Below, piece after piece: positions 7,904 to 17,204 of a DNA stretch of 64,000 nt. The notes under the pieces are model-generated. The model ran no database searches. It had not been told where the DNA came from and saw only the letters and a program-made list of their open reading frames with translations. The stretch's first letter is position 1. Each line of letters begins with the position of its first letter. The DNA is from Psychrobacillus faecigallinarum (GTDB lineage: Bacteria > Bacillota > Bacilli > Bacillales_A > Planococcaceae): NCBI RefSeq assembly GCF_014836595.1, contig NZ_JACSQO010000001.1, positions 62,001 through 126,000 of the forward strand, given 5' to 3'. A program made the translations under genes and the position numbers.

Positions 7904-9676
7904 TTATTTTCCTCCTAAAGCTTCTTCTCCTCGTGTTTTCCAATAATTAATAGAATCTACTTTTTGAAATGCTCCTCTATTTGTTTCATCCATTGGATAA
8001 AACGGATTTAACTTTCCTTTATAAGGATGTAGTGGAGCTCTTTTAGCATTACTGATATTATGGTACCTAGTTGAAGCTTCATATAAAGGTCCAACACCTT
8101 TTTGTTGTGAATGATGCAATGTTGCAACACTACCTGCATCATCAAGAATAGGAGCAAGACCGTGTTTCGCAGATGCTTCAGCATTTGTTAACCCGCGACC
8201 TTTTTTAGCCCCTTTTGTTCGGACCATATCCCAATCAATATCTCCTCTTTGATATACTTTATAAGTAAATCCTGTGCCATCCTTACCTGCATTATACTCT
8301 ACACTTCGAGTAAAATATTTATTATTCTTATAGTCCTTTAGATGTTGATAAGTTTCTTTACCCGTACCCTTACCATCAATCTTTTCTATCTTTTTCCCAT
8401 CTTTGAAGCCATCATTAATCTTATCTATTATTTTAAGTGGTTTGACAACTGTAAATAATGCTGCCTCCGCAATGGGTCCAGGTGAAGGGTTCTCTACCAT
8501 GGTGATGATGTCTCCTACTAAAAATTCATCCATCACTGTTATTGCGGGGAATATATCTTCTAACGTTTTGGAATCGCCGAGCTGATCTTCCGGAATGCTG
8601 TTGACATATTTATACTCGTAGGCTCCTGTCTTCCCATAGTATTGACGCAAGATTCTGCCATCCGGTGATGTATAGTATTTCCCTTGGATGGTGCTCACTT
8701 CTGGGAAGCTAACGTAATCGTCAAAGACTTGTTTTTCATCGACTGCTTTACTGATGAGTGTTTCGGCCTCTGTAGCACTAACCAACTGTTCCACGGAAGG
8801 AATTAAGATATTCTTCAAATGACTTAAATTAAATTGATTCCCGGTACTCATCCTATTCAGGGCAGGACCTATAAAGACATTTGGACTGGAAATCTGCCCA
8901 CCAAGTCCAAACGATATGGGAGAAACCCCTTCGAGATAAGTTTGAAGCATACTGGAAAGTTCCTCGGTTAAAGCGTATTTTTTTAGCTTTGGAAGAACAG
9001 ACTCTCGAGTTGCAAGTTCCCATACCAGTCTTTTCCTTGATGGGTTCACCCTCCACTGAGGCGACTGAAAATGGACATCGGTTAGACCGCTTTGAAACAT
9101 TCCTTCTATATCCGTTAGCCATATGTCCATCGTCTGGATATCTTGCTCCACAGGATTTAATGATACTGTCTGAGAGTAATCGAACTCATTCAACTGTTGA
9201 ACGGTGTCATCCCGCTTCTTTTTGGAAGTAATAACACCCTCTTGGACAGCACTGTCATCGAGATGCGGCAAGGACACGATATCACTGACACTATCCATGA
9301 TACTGTTAGCCTCATTCGTGAGGGCTTCTGTCAGGTTACCGATAAGTGTTAGACCCTGTTCCAGCTCTCCCTCTAGAAATTCTTGCATTATGTATCCAGC
9401 CGAATCTGGCTCCAGTGATTGTAGTGCAGACTCTATTTGTTGAAGTGTCTGCCCATAGGTGTCTGAAAACAGCTGGAAGAATTGTAGAAAGGGCAGGTGA
9501 CATTCTGCATAGAAGTCGCGTATAGCATAGCCTCCCTCTCCCTTTAACAGTTCGTCCATTTCAACTAAGCCGCTTACTGTTCTTTCTATATTCTCTATCT
9601 CGGTTTTCAGGCGCTCCAGCATAGCCATATTTCGTTTTAGCCCAACTTGAAGTAAGTCTACGTCTAATATTTTCAT
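7904..9676 (-). CDS. LXG-domain type VII secretion toxin with LHH nuclease tip
   Basis: This is the only complete toxin here, about 590 aa. Residues 1-200 are helical with the motif LLKGEGGYAIRDFY that names LXG proteins, which are exported by the Firmicute type VII (Esx/Yuk) system. A middle region leads to the shared pre-toxin segment (VMDEFLVGDII...) and the GKGTG junction. The tip then reads DIDWDMVRTKGAKKGRGLTN, TLHHSQQKGVGPLYEAS and HPYKGKLNPF, matching the LHH-motif HNH/endonuclease VII-like toxins, so DNA cleavage is expected. I prefer the ATG at 9676 because GGAG lies nine bases upstream; a GTG at 9691 is the alternative. No secretion apparatus genes or small LXG partner genes are in the window. 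Confidence 0.88.
   Translation of the reverse strand: MKILDVDLLQVGLKRNMAMLERLKTEIENIERTVSGLVEMDELLKGEGGYAIRDFYAECHLPFLQFFQLFSDTYGQTLQQIESALQSLEPDSAGYIMQEFLEGELEQGLTLIGNLTEALTNEANSIMDSVSDIVSLPHLDDSAVQEGVITSKKKRDDTVQQLNEFDYSQTVSLNPVEQDIQTMDIWLTDIEGMFQSGLTDVHFQSPQWRVNPSRKRLVWELATRESVLPKLKKYALTEELSSMLQTYLEGVSPISFGLGGQISSPNVFIGPALNRMSTGNQFNLSHLKNILIPSVEQLVSATEAETLISKAVDEKQVFDDYVSFPEVSTIQGKYYTSPDGRILRQYYGKTGAYEYKYVNSIPEDQLGDSKTLEDIFPAITVMDEFLVGDIITMVENPSPGPIAEAALFTVVKPLKIIDKINDGFKDGKKIEKIDGKGTGKETYQHLKDYKNNKYFTRSVEYNAGKDGTGFTYKVYQRGDIDWDMVRTKGAKKGRGLTNAEASAKHGLAPILDDAGSVATLHHSQQKGVGPLYEASTRYHNISNAKRAPLHPYKGKLNPFYPMDETNRGAFQKVDSINYWKTRGEEALGGK
8362..8561 (-). repeat. 200-nt direct repeat, copy 2 (pre-toxin segment)
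   Basis: This is the copy inside the intact LXG gene, matching 646-845 with about five mismatches. Downstream of it the two toxins carry unrelated tips. The upstream LXG-coding part is present only here. Confidence 0.9.
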
Positions 9677-9991
9677 AGGCAACCACTCCACATACTGGGC
9701 ACAAGGAAGGATTGCCTGTTTTCTTTATTATACAATATTCCCCTACTACTAGACATACTTTCTCCTCCTCTAGTAACCTTTCGTTAGGTATAATATTCCA
9801 TTTATTACAAAGAAACGTAAAGAGTTAAATTGCCTTTTCTCTTAAAATAATTCAGAAGGAGCATTAGTTTTCTGTACATTTAAATCTTTTGTATTAATCA
9901 CACACAAGACTTTTTCCTTATTTTTTGTATAAAAATCTATTCCGATAGCTTAAATAAATACATATGCGCTTGGTTCTTTACAAAGAAAAAA

Positions 9992-10017
9992 AGAGCAAAC
10001 AGACCATCTGTTTACTC
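9992..10017 (-). terminator. Terminator of the diguanylate cyclase gene
   Basis: GAGTAAACAGA and TCTGTTTGCTC (minus-strand reading) form a stem with one mismatch, followed by CTTTTTTTC. The rest of 9692-10048 holds no recognisable gene. Confidence 0.7.
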
Positions 10018-10048
10018 ACTTGCACTCAATTTTAAAAAGTTATATTCA

Positions 10049-11599
10049 TTAAATTTGCAGCAAAAGTTCATCTGTACTGTAATACTCTACACAGTTTCTA
10101 CCTTTATGCTTGGCAGCATATAACGCTTGATCGGCTTCTCTTATTAATTGTTGAATGGAGTAACTTTCCTCTCCTACTTCCAAAAGTGCATGGGATACCC
10201 CAAAACTTGATGTCACTTGAATTTCCACTTTATTAAAAGTCGTTAAACTTTCTGCAACTGCTTGTCGAATTATATTCGCTCTATTAGTGGCCTCCATTAA
10301 TGTAGTTTCAGGCATACAAATAATGAACTCCTCTCCACCATAACGACCCATATAGTCTACAGAACGTAATTTTTCCTTTACTATACTTGTGACTCTAGTC
10401 AAGACTATATCTCCAGCCTCGTGTCCATATGTGTCATTTACCCTTTTAAAATAATCAATGTCAAACATTACAATAGATATATTCCCTCCATCCAACATTA
10501 AATCATCAAATAGCATTTCAGATTTTTTCATAAAAAATGTTCGATTCAACACCTGTGTTAGGCCATCTAGGCTTGCTAATTGTTTTAGTTTCGCTTCCAT
10601 TTGCACTTTTTCCGTAACATTCATAAAGGTAATAATCTTACCAACCTGTACTCCATTTTTATTCTTCACTTCTGTAAAATTAATCCGAAAGTGAATAGCT
10701 CGATCCTCTAGTAAGCTAGTATAATCGAACTCTAATTCCTCATCTAATTTTCCTTTCAGTATAGGGTCATCGATGACATCTGCTATCGATTTACCGATAT
10801 GATGGTTACTCAACTGAGGGATTAAAAATAATGCAGCCTTATTGTAGTCAACTATCACCTTATTTTGATTTAAAACAATTACTCCTTCCTTTAAACTTTC
10901 AAATACACTCTCCCTAGCAATCGGAGCGACATTGAACATTTGTAAGGATATAAGAGCCACGCCATGAAAAATAAAAGCGATACTCAAAGAAATAGGACCA
11001 AGATCAATACCTTTGCTCCAGTCGTTTAAATAAAAATAATTCGCTATTATTGGGGAAATAAAACCTGCAACCATCAATAATATTTGCATACGAAACAAAA
11101 ATAAAGATTTACGGTATTCTCGTAGCAATACGAAGACAGATAGAGTTAAGCATACAAATAGGAAAACGGCGTGAATATAAAACCAAGGCCCCCATTCTAG
11201 CTTTAACAATGGGAATGGTCCTTCATTATTAATGTTCATAGATTTATAATAAAGATGATGAAGGTCATTCGTTTGCATCATAAATATAGTAGTGATGGGA
11301 ATGATGAAAAGAGCATAGTTCCATGTTTTTATTTTGCGTCCTACATACTCTAAACACATAAAAAGAACATATACAGGTATGAAAGGCATGGCAAGATATT
11401 CTACACCAAGCCAAAACTTCATTTCCTTTAAAGAGGTACTTGCTAATTCAAAGGCATAAGCAAAAGTGAAAATCGATGACAGTAATGTAACTAAAATATA
11501 CGGCTTTACTCCTGGAGCATCCTTAGCTTTGACTCGTATATATAAGCTAAGAAACAAACTTATTGCCCCTGCCATTATTACTACCAGAATATGTGTCAA
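10049..11599 (-). CDS. Membrane-bound diguanylate cyclase (7TM, PAS, GGDEF)
   Basis: About 516 aa. The first 230 residues hold seven hydrophobic segments of the histidine-kinase-7TM sensor type. A PAS-like region follows (FESLKEGVIVLNQNKVIVDY), then a GGDEF domain with DGLTQVLNRTFF, MFDIDYFKRVNDTYGHEAGD and the active-site loop YGGEEF. It should make cyclic di-GMP at the membrane in response to an unknown signal. No RxxD inhibitory site is obvious. I place the start at the TTG at 11599 because GGAG precedes it by eight bases; the longer frame to 11695 adds 32 residues that do not look protein-like. Confidence 0.87.
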   Translation of the reverse strand: MTHILVVIMAGAISLFLSLYIRVKAKDAPGVKPYILVTLLSSIFTFAYAFELASTSLKEMKFWLGVEYLAMPFIPVYVLFMCLEYVGRKIKTWNYALFIIPITTIFMMQTNDLHHLYYKSMNINNEGPFPLLKLEWGPWFYIHAVFLFVCLTLSVFVLLREYRKSLFLFRMQILLMVAGFISPIIANYFYLNDWSKGIDLGPISLSIAFIFHGVALISLQMFNVAPIARESVFESLKEGVIVLNQNKVIVDYNKAALFLIPQLSNHHIGKSIADVIDDPILKGKLDEELEFDYTSLLEDRAIHFRINFTEVKNKNGVQVGKIITFMNVTEKVQMEAKLKQLASLDGLTQVLNRTFFMKKSEMLFDDLMLDGGNISIVMFDIDYFKRVNDTYGHEAGDIVLTRVTSIVKEKLRSVDYMGRYGGEEFIICMPETTLMEATNRANIIRQAVAESLTTFNKVEIQVTSSFGVSHALLEVGEESYSIQQLIREADQALYAAKHKGRNCVEYYSTDELLLQI

Positions 11600-11750
11600 G
11601 AAATTTTCTCCGTTCCAATTTATCTTTTGTACATATATTATATAGTAGATTATCGTCCAATGACTAGAGACTGTTTTGCTATTTTTTGCCACCAATGTAA
11701 AGGGGAAACCACTTTTTTATTCATTGAGATGAGCTCTTTACTCATTAATA

Positions 11751-11798
11751 AATCCCTATCTGTCTTAACGCATAAAAACGATAAGAAGGATAGGGATT
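11751..11798. terminator. Hairpin AATCCCTATC/GATAGGGATT
   Basis: A perfect 10-bp stem with a 28-nt loop, lying between the diguanylate cyclase and the GntR-ABC operon. Its position suits termination of the operon that ends near 11831-11890. Confidence 0.55.
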
Positions 11799-11889
11799 AT
11801 TTTCTGCTATAAAACTTACGAAAAAATATGTTATGAAATAGAATATTTTTGAATGATTTGATTGAATAATTGTTGTAACTCTTCTTTAT

Positions 11890-12213
11890 CTATCCTATTA
11901 CACATGCTTCTGCTAAAAGAAATTCCAGATTAGAAGTGATATGATACAGTTTACTTTCTTTTGGAGGACTTGATTTTCCAGTGAAAACAAAAGCTTTAGA
12001 TTTAGGCTTCACTTCTATCAAACCTTTATTCTGAAGTTCTTTGTAGCTTTTATGAACGGTATGTAGATTAATATTTGCTTGTATTGCCAAGTCTCTAATA
12101 GATGGTAATCGATTGCCATTTTTCAAATTCCCTTTAGCCATTTCTAATATGAGTCGCTGAGCAAGCTGTTGATAAAGAGGAATCTTGCTGGTCGGGTCTA
12201 AAGTTACATTCAT
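11890..12213 (-). CDS. GntR-family (YtrA-type) regulator with frameshifted end
   Basis: The protein starts at the ATG at 12213 (AAGGAGAG five bases upstream) and reads 107 aa. It has the short GntR/YtrA layout: IPLYQQLAQRLILEMAKG, LPSIRDLAIQANINLHTVHK and ELQNKGLIEV form the winged helix. YtrA-type repressors are about 125 aa. Here the frame ends early at ...AEACVIG; a shift of two bases (GTGT for GT near 11905) would continue RIDKEELQQLFNQIIQKYSIS to a stop at 11831, giving 126 aa. The DNA-binding part is intact. As last gene of the ABC operon it probably regulates it. Confidence 0.8.
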   Translation of the reverse strand: MNVTLDPTSKIPLYQQLAQRLILEMAKGNLKNGNRLPSIRDLAIQANINLHTVHKSYKELQNKGLIEVKPKSKAFVFTGKSSPPKESKLYHITSNLEFLLAEACVIG

Positions 12214-12233
12214 TTCTCTCCTTCCTTTCATAT

Positions 12234-13817
12234 TTAAATAGAGCGCATTACCTTTATAAATGTGAACATTGTAATTGCTACTGTTAAGAGTGCAATGATA
12301 ATCGCCACTATCCATTGAGAAACATTTAACACGAGTAGCCAGACATGACAGATGGCAATAAAAATTAATATTGGAGAACCAGATACTAGGCTGATTAAAA
12401 CATTAGGATTCGATTTTACAGCTTCTGATGGTGTTTTCCAGTTTACTAATGGATGTCGCATATCATGAATAGGAGACAGTAAGTTATAACAAATGATTAA
12501 GACTAATGTAATAAATAATAGCAACAGGCTGAGAATATCGGTTCTTCCAAACAACAGGTAAATAATATAGCTGATTACAACGGAAGCGATACTAATAAAC
12601 GAGGAAGTTGCAACTTTTGAAAGAAAAACCATTCGGCGATCTAAAGGAAGTACAATACTAAAAGCATAATTCTTTCCCTCTCTCGAATATGGCGTACCAC
12701 TAATATTGTTCACACAGCTTACAAACAAAATCATATATCCAAATATATAAAGTTCTTTGTCGATTAGCCACCCCGTCTTCAATAAATCCATCTGAGCTAC
12801 AATGAGAAAGATAAAGGTGAATAGTGGAGCTAAAAACAAACTTAAAATCACTTGCAATTTAAAATATGGCTCTGATTGAATAATCCACCACTCTCTTTGT
12901 AAGTAATATGACCAAATATTTTCCGTTTTGTATATCTTAACCTTAGGCATATTTTCTACACTATTTTCTACACTATTTTCTAGCAACCCATTTTTGTAAT
13001 AGTTAACAGCTGTATTCTTTACTGTAGAGATGAAAAAGAGCACGCAGATTACCATTAGACTACTGACTATAACGAGAAAATCTATCATGCTAACTTTGAA
13101 TAAGAGTGGAGTTACTATAACTTTTATAAGTGGCTCTTGAATTGAAAAACTATAGTACATTTTAAGCGAACTTGATAAAGTAGTGATTATGTCGGACATA
13201 GATGAGAATTGAAGACTCATTATATCAGTATTTATTATTTCAAAGAAATACATAATTGGGCTTACTCCAATTAGTACGACTAATAATGTATTTGTCACGA
13301 AGTACAATAAGGAACTTGAGTATAGTCTTCTAAAACGGTTAGAAAAAGACAATATAAATAAAAGAAATAATGCTGTCATTACATTTATAAGAGTTAAAAT
13401 AATCACCGCTCGAACAATTTCCCATATCTCATATTTATAAAACAAAAAAAAATAAATTGGTATTTGTAACGTTCCAACTATAATTATAGGAAAAGCAAGC
13501 CCACTTATAATTTTTGCTTTAACTATTTGTTTTGGTGAAATAGGAAGACTAGATAAGATATTAAAATCACGCTGATTAAATACAACTGAAACGGCAAAAT
13601 AAGCTGTCAATAGATAAGTTAATGCCATGGAAATAAATAGATTGAAAAACAAATATTCTTTAGAAGTTCCTAAAAAGTAAATCATTATATTAACCCCTAG
13701 GTACTGTGAAGCTAAATAAAATATAGCTATGATTAACATAATATATATAGGTAGCTGCTGGGGCTTTGAATAGCTCGAAGCAATAAAAAATCTCACTAGT
13801 TGAAAATTAAACTTCAT
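12234..13817 (-). CDS. ABC transporter permease, large
   Basis: A 527-aa protein with about twelve hydrophobic segments, no signal peptide and the amphipathic LSSLPISPKQIVKAKII loop common in ABC-2 type exporters of the Bacillus bacitracin/Ytr class. Its start overlaps the end of the upstream ATPase by 11 bases, so the pair works together. A 12-nt tandem duplication gives ENSVENSVEN in the cytoplasmic loop near residue 285. Substrate unknown. Confidence 0.75.
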   Translation of the reverse strand: MKFNFQLVRFFIASSYSKPQQLPIYIMLIIAIFYLASQYLGVNIMIYFLGTSKEYLFFNLFISMALTYLLTAYFAVSVVFNQRDFNILSSLPISPKQIVKAKIISGLAFPIIIVGTLQIPIYFFLFYKYEIWEIVRAVIILTLINVMTALFLLFILSFSNRFRRLYSSSLLYFVTNTLLVVLIGVSPIMYFFEIINTDIMSLQFSSMSDIITTLSSSLKMYYSFSIQEPLIKVIVTPLLFKVSMIDFLVIVSSLMVICVLFFISTVKNTAVNYYKNGLLENSVENSVENMPKVKIYKTENIWSYYLQREWWIIQSEPYFKLQVILSLFLAPLFTFIFLIVAQMDLLKTGWLIDKELYIFGYMILFVSCVNNISGTPYSREGKNYAFSIVLPLDRRMVFLSKVATSSFISIASVVISYIIYLLFGRTDILSLLLLFITLVLIICYNLLSPIHDMRHPLVNWKTPSEAVKSNPNVLISLVSGSPILIFIAICHVWLLVLNVSQWIVAIIIALLTVAITMFTFIKVMRSI

Positions 13818-14508
13818 TTGCTTGTATCTCCATAAAAGTAGTTTCTAAATTTCCTTCTAGTAGCAAACTCTCTACAGACTCATGCAATACGATCCTACCC
13901 TCTTTTAAAAATGCTATGGATTCGCAGATTTTCTCTACAACATCCAGTAAATGAGTAGAAAATATCACGGTTCCTCCATTCTCCACATAATCCTTCAAGC
14001 AATTTTTAAAGACAAGCACAGCAAAAGGATCTAAACCATTTAATGGTTCATCCATTATGATAATAGGTGGACTAATCGTGAAAGCTGCTATCAAAGCCAT
14101 TTTGTGGAGCATTCCATAGGAATAAGTTCCCATTGGTTTATAAATACTCTTTTGCATTTCAAATGCCTTTATATAGTAATCTAACTTTTCTTCATCTAAT
14201 TTTTCATATAGCTTTAAAACAAAATGTATCCAATCGTATGCAGAAATATTTTTAAAGACATGAAATGTATCCGGAATAAAATAAAACTGCTTTTTAAATA
14301 TTGTTTCATGAGTTTTCGGTATATTATTTATCACTATATTTCCACCGTCTTGCTCTTCCAACCCCGTGATACAATGTAATGTGGTTGTCTTCCCAGCACC
14401 ATTAGCACCAACAAATCCTAAAATTTCTCCTTTTTTCACTTGTAAATCTACGCCTTTTAAAACTTCCTGTTTACCAAACTTTTTGGTTAAATTTAGAATA
14501 GTTAGCAC
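13807..14508 (-). CDS. ABC transporter ATP-binding protein (233 aa)
   Basis: Walker A is GANGAGKTT near residue 37, Walker B IIIMDEP, and the switch histidine is in FSTHLLD. The signature motif is unusual (YSYGMLHKM instead of LSGGQ), as in the YtrB-like class. It starts with GTG and is followed by its overlapping permease partner. It energises export by the 527-aa permease. Confidence 0.85.
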   Translation of the reverse strand: MLTILNLTKKFGKQEVLKGVDLQVKKGEILGFVGANGAGKTTTLHCITGLEEQDGGNIVINNIPKTHETIFKKQFYFIPDTFHVFKNISAYDWIHFVLKLYEKLDEEKLDYYIKAFEMQKSIYKPMGTYSYGMLHKMALIAAFTISPPIIIMDEPLNGLDPFAVLVFKNCLKDYVENGGTVIFSTHLLDVVEKICESIAFLKEGRIVLHESVESLLLEGNLETTFMEIQANEV

Positions 14509-14549
14509 TTACGCCTACCTTCCTTCACTGTTGTACTCTCCCGAATTTA

Positions 14550-15329
14550 TTAAAACTTCTTTTTGGCAATCCAGTAACGCATTATAGACATCATTACAAA
14601 AATGATGAGGAGTGTTGCTATAATATCAATTGTCCAACTAGCACCCAGATCACCTGTTATAAGAATGCTTGTAGCTCGAAGACTCATACTTGCCGGATTA
14701 AAAGTATCTATTATTGGGTTTAAACCTGCACATAAACGGCTTATTAAAAGAAAAACAATACTTATCAATGCGATAAACGCAGGGCTAGTAAAAAATGTAC
14801 TCATCATGGCTACAAATGTAATGACAAATAACACCCAAATACTATATAGAACAAACGCTAAAATCGTTTGCGAAATAGGAATCGGCGTAAATAAGTAAAC
14901 AGTATAACCGTAGGACACGGTGTAACCAATTGCAATACAAAGAACTGCCAACAAATAATGGGTGAATATTTTACTTCCTATATAAGAGGAGATAGAAACT
15001 GGTCTCGTCAAAATAAATGCCAGCATTCCATTTGCTTTCTCAGATTGAATCACACTCATTACAGCAACTACCAGAACAATAATCCCTAACTGATCAAACT
15101 GTGAGTTAAGAGTCGAAGCAAGTACTTCACTACCCATAGGTTTTGTCATTGTAGGGTCAATAATAATGCCCTCCACTCCACCAAGGGTTTCTAAAATAAG
15201 TGGCAAATAATACATCATAATCGGTTGAGTAAGCCCTAACAGGACAAAAACTATTGGTAGCCATATAATTTTATATTCGCTAATCATTTGATTGATTTCC
15301 TTTTTACTTAATGCTATAAACGTATTCAT
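14550..15329 (-). CDS. ABC-2 type permease, YxlG-like
   Basis: A 259-aa protein with six hydrophobic segments and the ABC-2 permease phrase SEKANGMLAFILTRPVS after the second. It begins four bases inside the end of the upstream ATPase (ATGA overlap). With the PLDc_N protein and ATPase before it, it matches the yxlE-yxlF-yxlG order of the Bacillus subtilis sigY operon. Substrate unknown. Confidence 0.78.
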   Translation of the reverse strand: MNTFIALSKKEINQMISEYKIIWLPIVFVLLGLTQPIMMYYLPLILETLGGVEGIIIDPTMTKPMGSEVLASTLNSQFDQLGIIVLVVAVMSVIQSEKANGMLAFILTRPVSISSYIGSKIFTHYLLAVLCIAIGYTVSYGYTVYLFTPIPISQTILAFVLYSIWVLFVITFVAMMSTFFTSPAFIALISIVFLLISRLCAGLNPIIDTFNPASMSLRATSILITGDLGASWTIDIIATLLIIFVMMSIMRYWIAKKKF

Positions 15330-16240
15330 ACATCCACCACCAATGATAAAAATATTTCTTCAAGACTCTCTTTAATCCCTATCTCAAATTTTGTAAAACA
15401 AACTTTTTCATCCAAACCAAATTGTAATAATTGAGACGCATTTACTTCTGGTTCATTTACGAATATTTTAAACCCGTCTTCATAGCTGACTATCTTCTTA
15501 ACATAAGGAAACTGGTCAACTTTTTGTAACCATTTAAAATTTTCTTTTGGAATAGCTATGTATATAGCGCTTTCCTGATTTCGATTTAGTAAATCTGATT
15601 TTGTTGCATCTTCAATTTTCTGACCGTTTTTTATGACAACAAATCGTTCACAGATTTCTTCTGCATCTCCCAGGATATGTGTGGATAATAATATTGTCGT
15701 ATCCTTTTTTATTTCTTTCATCAAATTCAAAACTTCTCTTCTCCCTATTGGGTCAAGTGCAGATACAGGTTCGTCCATGATTATTATTGTTGGCTTATGT
15801 AGGAGGGCTTGTGCAATACCTAACCGCTGCTTCATTCCACCTGAAAATATCCCTACCTTAGTTTGAGACTCATTTGCTAGTCCTACCTTCTCTAAAATAA
15901 GAGGTATATCTTGTTGCAATATATTTTTAGCAATACCTGATAATGTCCCCATAAATAGTAAGGTTTCATAAGCAGTCATCCATGAGAAAAAATTAGGATA
16001 CTGCGGTAAATAACCGATCTGATTTTTTTTCGTAGAGATTTTTTTTCCATCTAGCAAAATATTACCTTCATCAGCATTTAGAATATCTGCAATGATTTGT
16101 ATTAGGGTAGATTTACCAGCACCGTTTGGACCGATTAGACCTACACATTCGTTTGAATACATCTCCATTGAAAAATGATGAACAGCTGTTTTATGTTTAA
16201 ACCTTTTAGTAATATTATTTATTTCTAATCGCATGTTCAT
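15326..16240 (-). CDS. ABC transporter ATP-binding protein, YxlF-like
   Basis: This 304-aa ATPase carries GPNGAGKSTL (Walker A), FSGGMKQRLGIAQALL (signature), IIIMDEP (Walker B) and LSTHILGD. An 80-residue C-terminal extension is typical of ABC-2 drug and antibiotic exporters. The start is the ATG after AAGGGACGTAA, inside the end of the PLDc_N gene. It pairs with the permease at 14550-15329. Confidence 0.86.
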   Translation of the reverse strand: MNMRLEINNITKRFKHKTAVHHFSMEMYSNECVGLIGPNGAGKSTLIQIIADILNADEGNILLDGKKISTKKNQIGYLPQYPNFFSWMTAYETLLFMGTLSGIAKNILQQDIPLILEKVGLANESQTKVGIFSGGMKQRLGIAQALLHKPTIIIMDEPVSALDPIGRREVLNLMKEIKKDTTILLSTHILGDAEEICERFVVIKNGQKIEDATKSDLLNRNQESAIYIAIPKENFKWLQKVDQFPYVKKIVSYEDGFKIFVNEPEVNASQLLQFGLDEKVCFTKFEIGIKESLEEIFLSLVVDV

Positions 16241-16469
16241 TTACGTCCCTTCTGCCAATCACAAAATATAAAATAGGTCCAATAGTATTAAAGAAGATTA
16301 TTAACAATGTCCAAAGAAACACATTTTGTCTCGTGGATCTATGACGATATAAATCAATTAAGGCAATCATTATTAATAAAAGTGTTACAAGAAAAAAAGG
16401 AATTATAATTGGCAAAAAGAATCCCCAATCAATTTCTGAAATTTCATTTACTCCAAAGTGTAATTGCAT
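16215..16469 (-). CDS. PLDc_N-domain small membrane protein, YxlE-like
   Basis: About 84 aa with two transmembrane segments and the phrase NVFLWTLLIIFFNTIGPILY then FVIGRR, the phospholipase-D-N-terminal (PLDc_N) signature. In the sigY operon the homologue YxlE sits before YxlF and YxlG and is thought to act as a regulatory membrane partner. I chose the ATG at 16469 because GGAGTG precedes it by eight bases. Confidence 0.75.
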   Translation of the reverse strand: MQLHFGVNEISEIDWGFFLPIIIPFFLVTLLLIMIALIDLYRHRSTRQNVFLWTLLIIFFNTIGPILYFVIGRRDVNEHAIRNK

Positions 16470-16486
16470 GATTTTTTCACTCCATT

Positions 16487-16514
16487 CTGTTATCATTATC
16501 GATAACGATAACAG
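16487..16514. promoter_or_regulatory. Palindromic operator candidate CTGTTATC-N12-GATAACAG
   Basis: Eight-base inverted arms lie at 16487-16494 and 16507-16514, with further TATCGATAAC symmetry inside. The site sits between the ABC operon (minus) and the winged-helix regulator (plus), directly upstream of the operon start, so it may be bound by either regulator of this locus. Confidence 0.55.
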
Positions 16515-16656
16515 AAGAATTAACCAAACTCAATAACTTTTTTCACTGTACATTTCTAAATTTTTGTTATATATTTTTTGATAATGTTCTCTGTTATAGG
16601 AATGAAACTCTTTAAATATTGATAACATCACATCTATCTTGTAGGAGGAACTAATT

Positions 16657-17199
16657 ATGCGTAACAAAGTAGAGGTAATAATGCACCCCGTGAGAATGAA
16701 AATATTACAAGCTCTAATGAAAAATAAAGAAGAAGGCGTAAGTACATTAGAAATGATTGCCATTATTAAAGATGTGCCACAAGCAACCTTATATCGCCAT
16801 ATTCAAATTTTATTGGATGAAAGTATCATAAAAATCGTCAAGGAAAGGAAGGTAAGATCCGTCATTGAAAAATTTTATGCTCTTAATGAAGAGGAGGCAG
16901 CAGGTATAAATGACGAGGATTGGAAGAGCCTTACAAAGGAACAAAAATTAAATTATATTTCCAACTATCAATTGGTTTTACTATCCCAATATCAAAATTA
17001 TTTAACTTTACTAGAGGATAAGGAAAACGTTGAAGATACAGCAACATTCTCATTAATAGAATTGGCCTTATCTGATGAGCAATTTACGCTTTTCCAAAAT
17101 GAACTAAACAATCTAATGATAAAATATTATAAAATGAGCAACTCAAACGAGAAAACAAACAATAAAACCGTTGCAGTTAACATAATTCCTAAGCTTTAG
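16657..17199 (+). CDS. Winged-helix (ArsR-like, HTH_20) transcriptional regulator
   Basis: A 180-aa protein starting after TAGGAGGA. Residues 1-75 are a helix-turn-helix domain of the ArsR/HTH_20 type (HPVRMKILQALMKN, PQATLYRHIQILLDE, REVRS-like wing KERKVRSVIEKFY). The C-terminal half is helical with no metal-binding cysteines. It is transcribed away from the ABC operon, so control of that operon through the palindrome at 16487-16514 is plausible but unproven. Confidence 0.8.
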   Translation: MRNKVEVIMHPVRMKILQALMKNKEEGVSTLEMIAIIKDVPQATLYRHIQILLDESIIKIVKERKVRSVIEKFYALNEEEAAGINDEDWKSLTKEQKLNYISNYQLVLLSQYQNYLTLLEDKENVEDTATFSLIELALSDEQFTLFQNELNNLMIKYYKMSNSNEKTNNKTVAVNIIPKL

Positions 17200-17204
17200 A
17201 TTTA

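Noticed and set aside
8853..9443. Several 80-116-aa frames opposite or inside the LXG gene
   Set aside because: Shadow frames of a confidently identified coding sequence.
7904..9676. Type VII secretion locus
   Set aside because: Only the effector is present; no EssC-, YukE- or EsaA-like genes are in the window, so the apparatus must lie elsewhere.
1..9700. Prophage or integrative element
   Set aside because: Only a dead recombinase and a dead IS110 are present; no phage structural, replication or conjugation genes and no recognisable attachment sites.
11600..11695. N-terminal extension of the diguanylate cyclase
   Set aside because: The extra residues are not protein-like and there is a better supported TTG start at 11599 with GGAG eight bases upstream.
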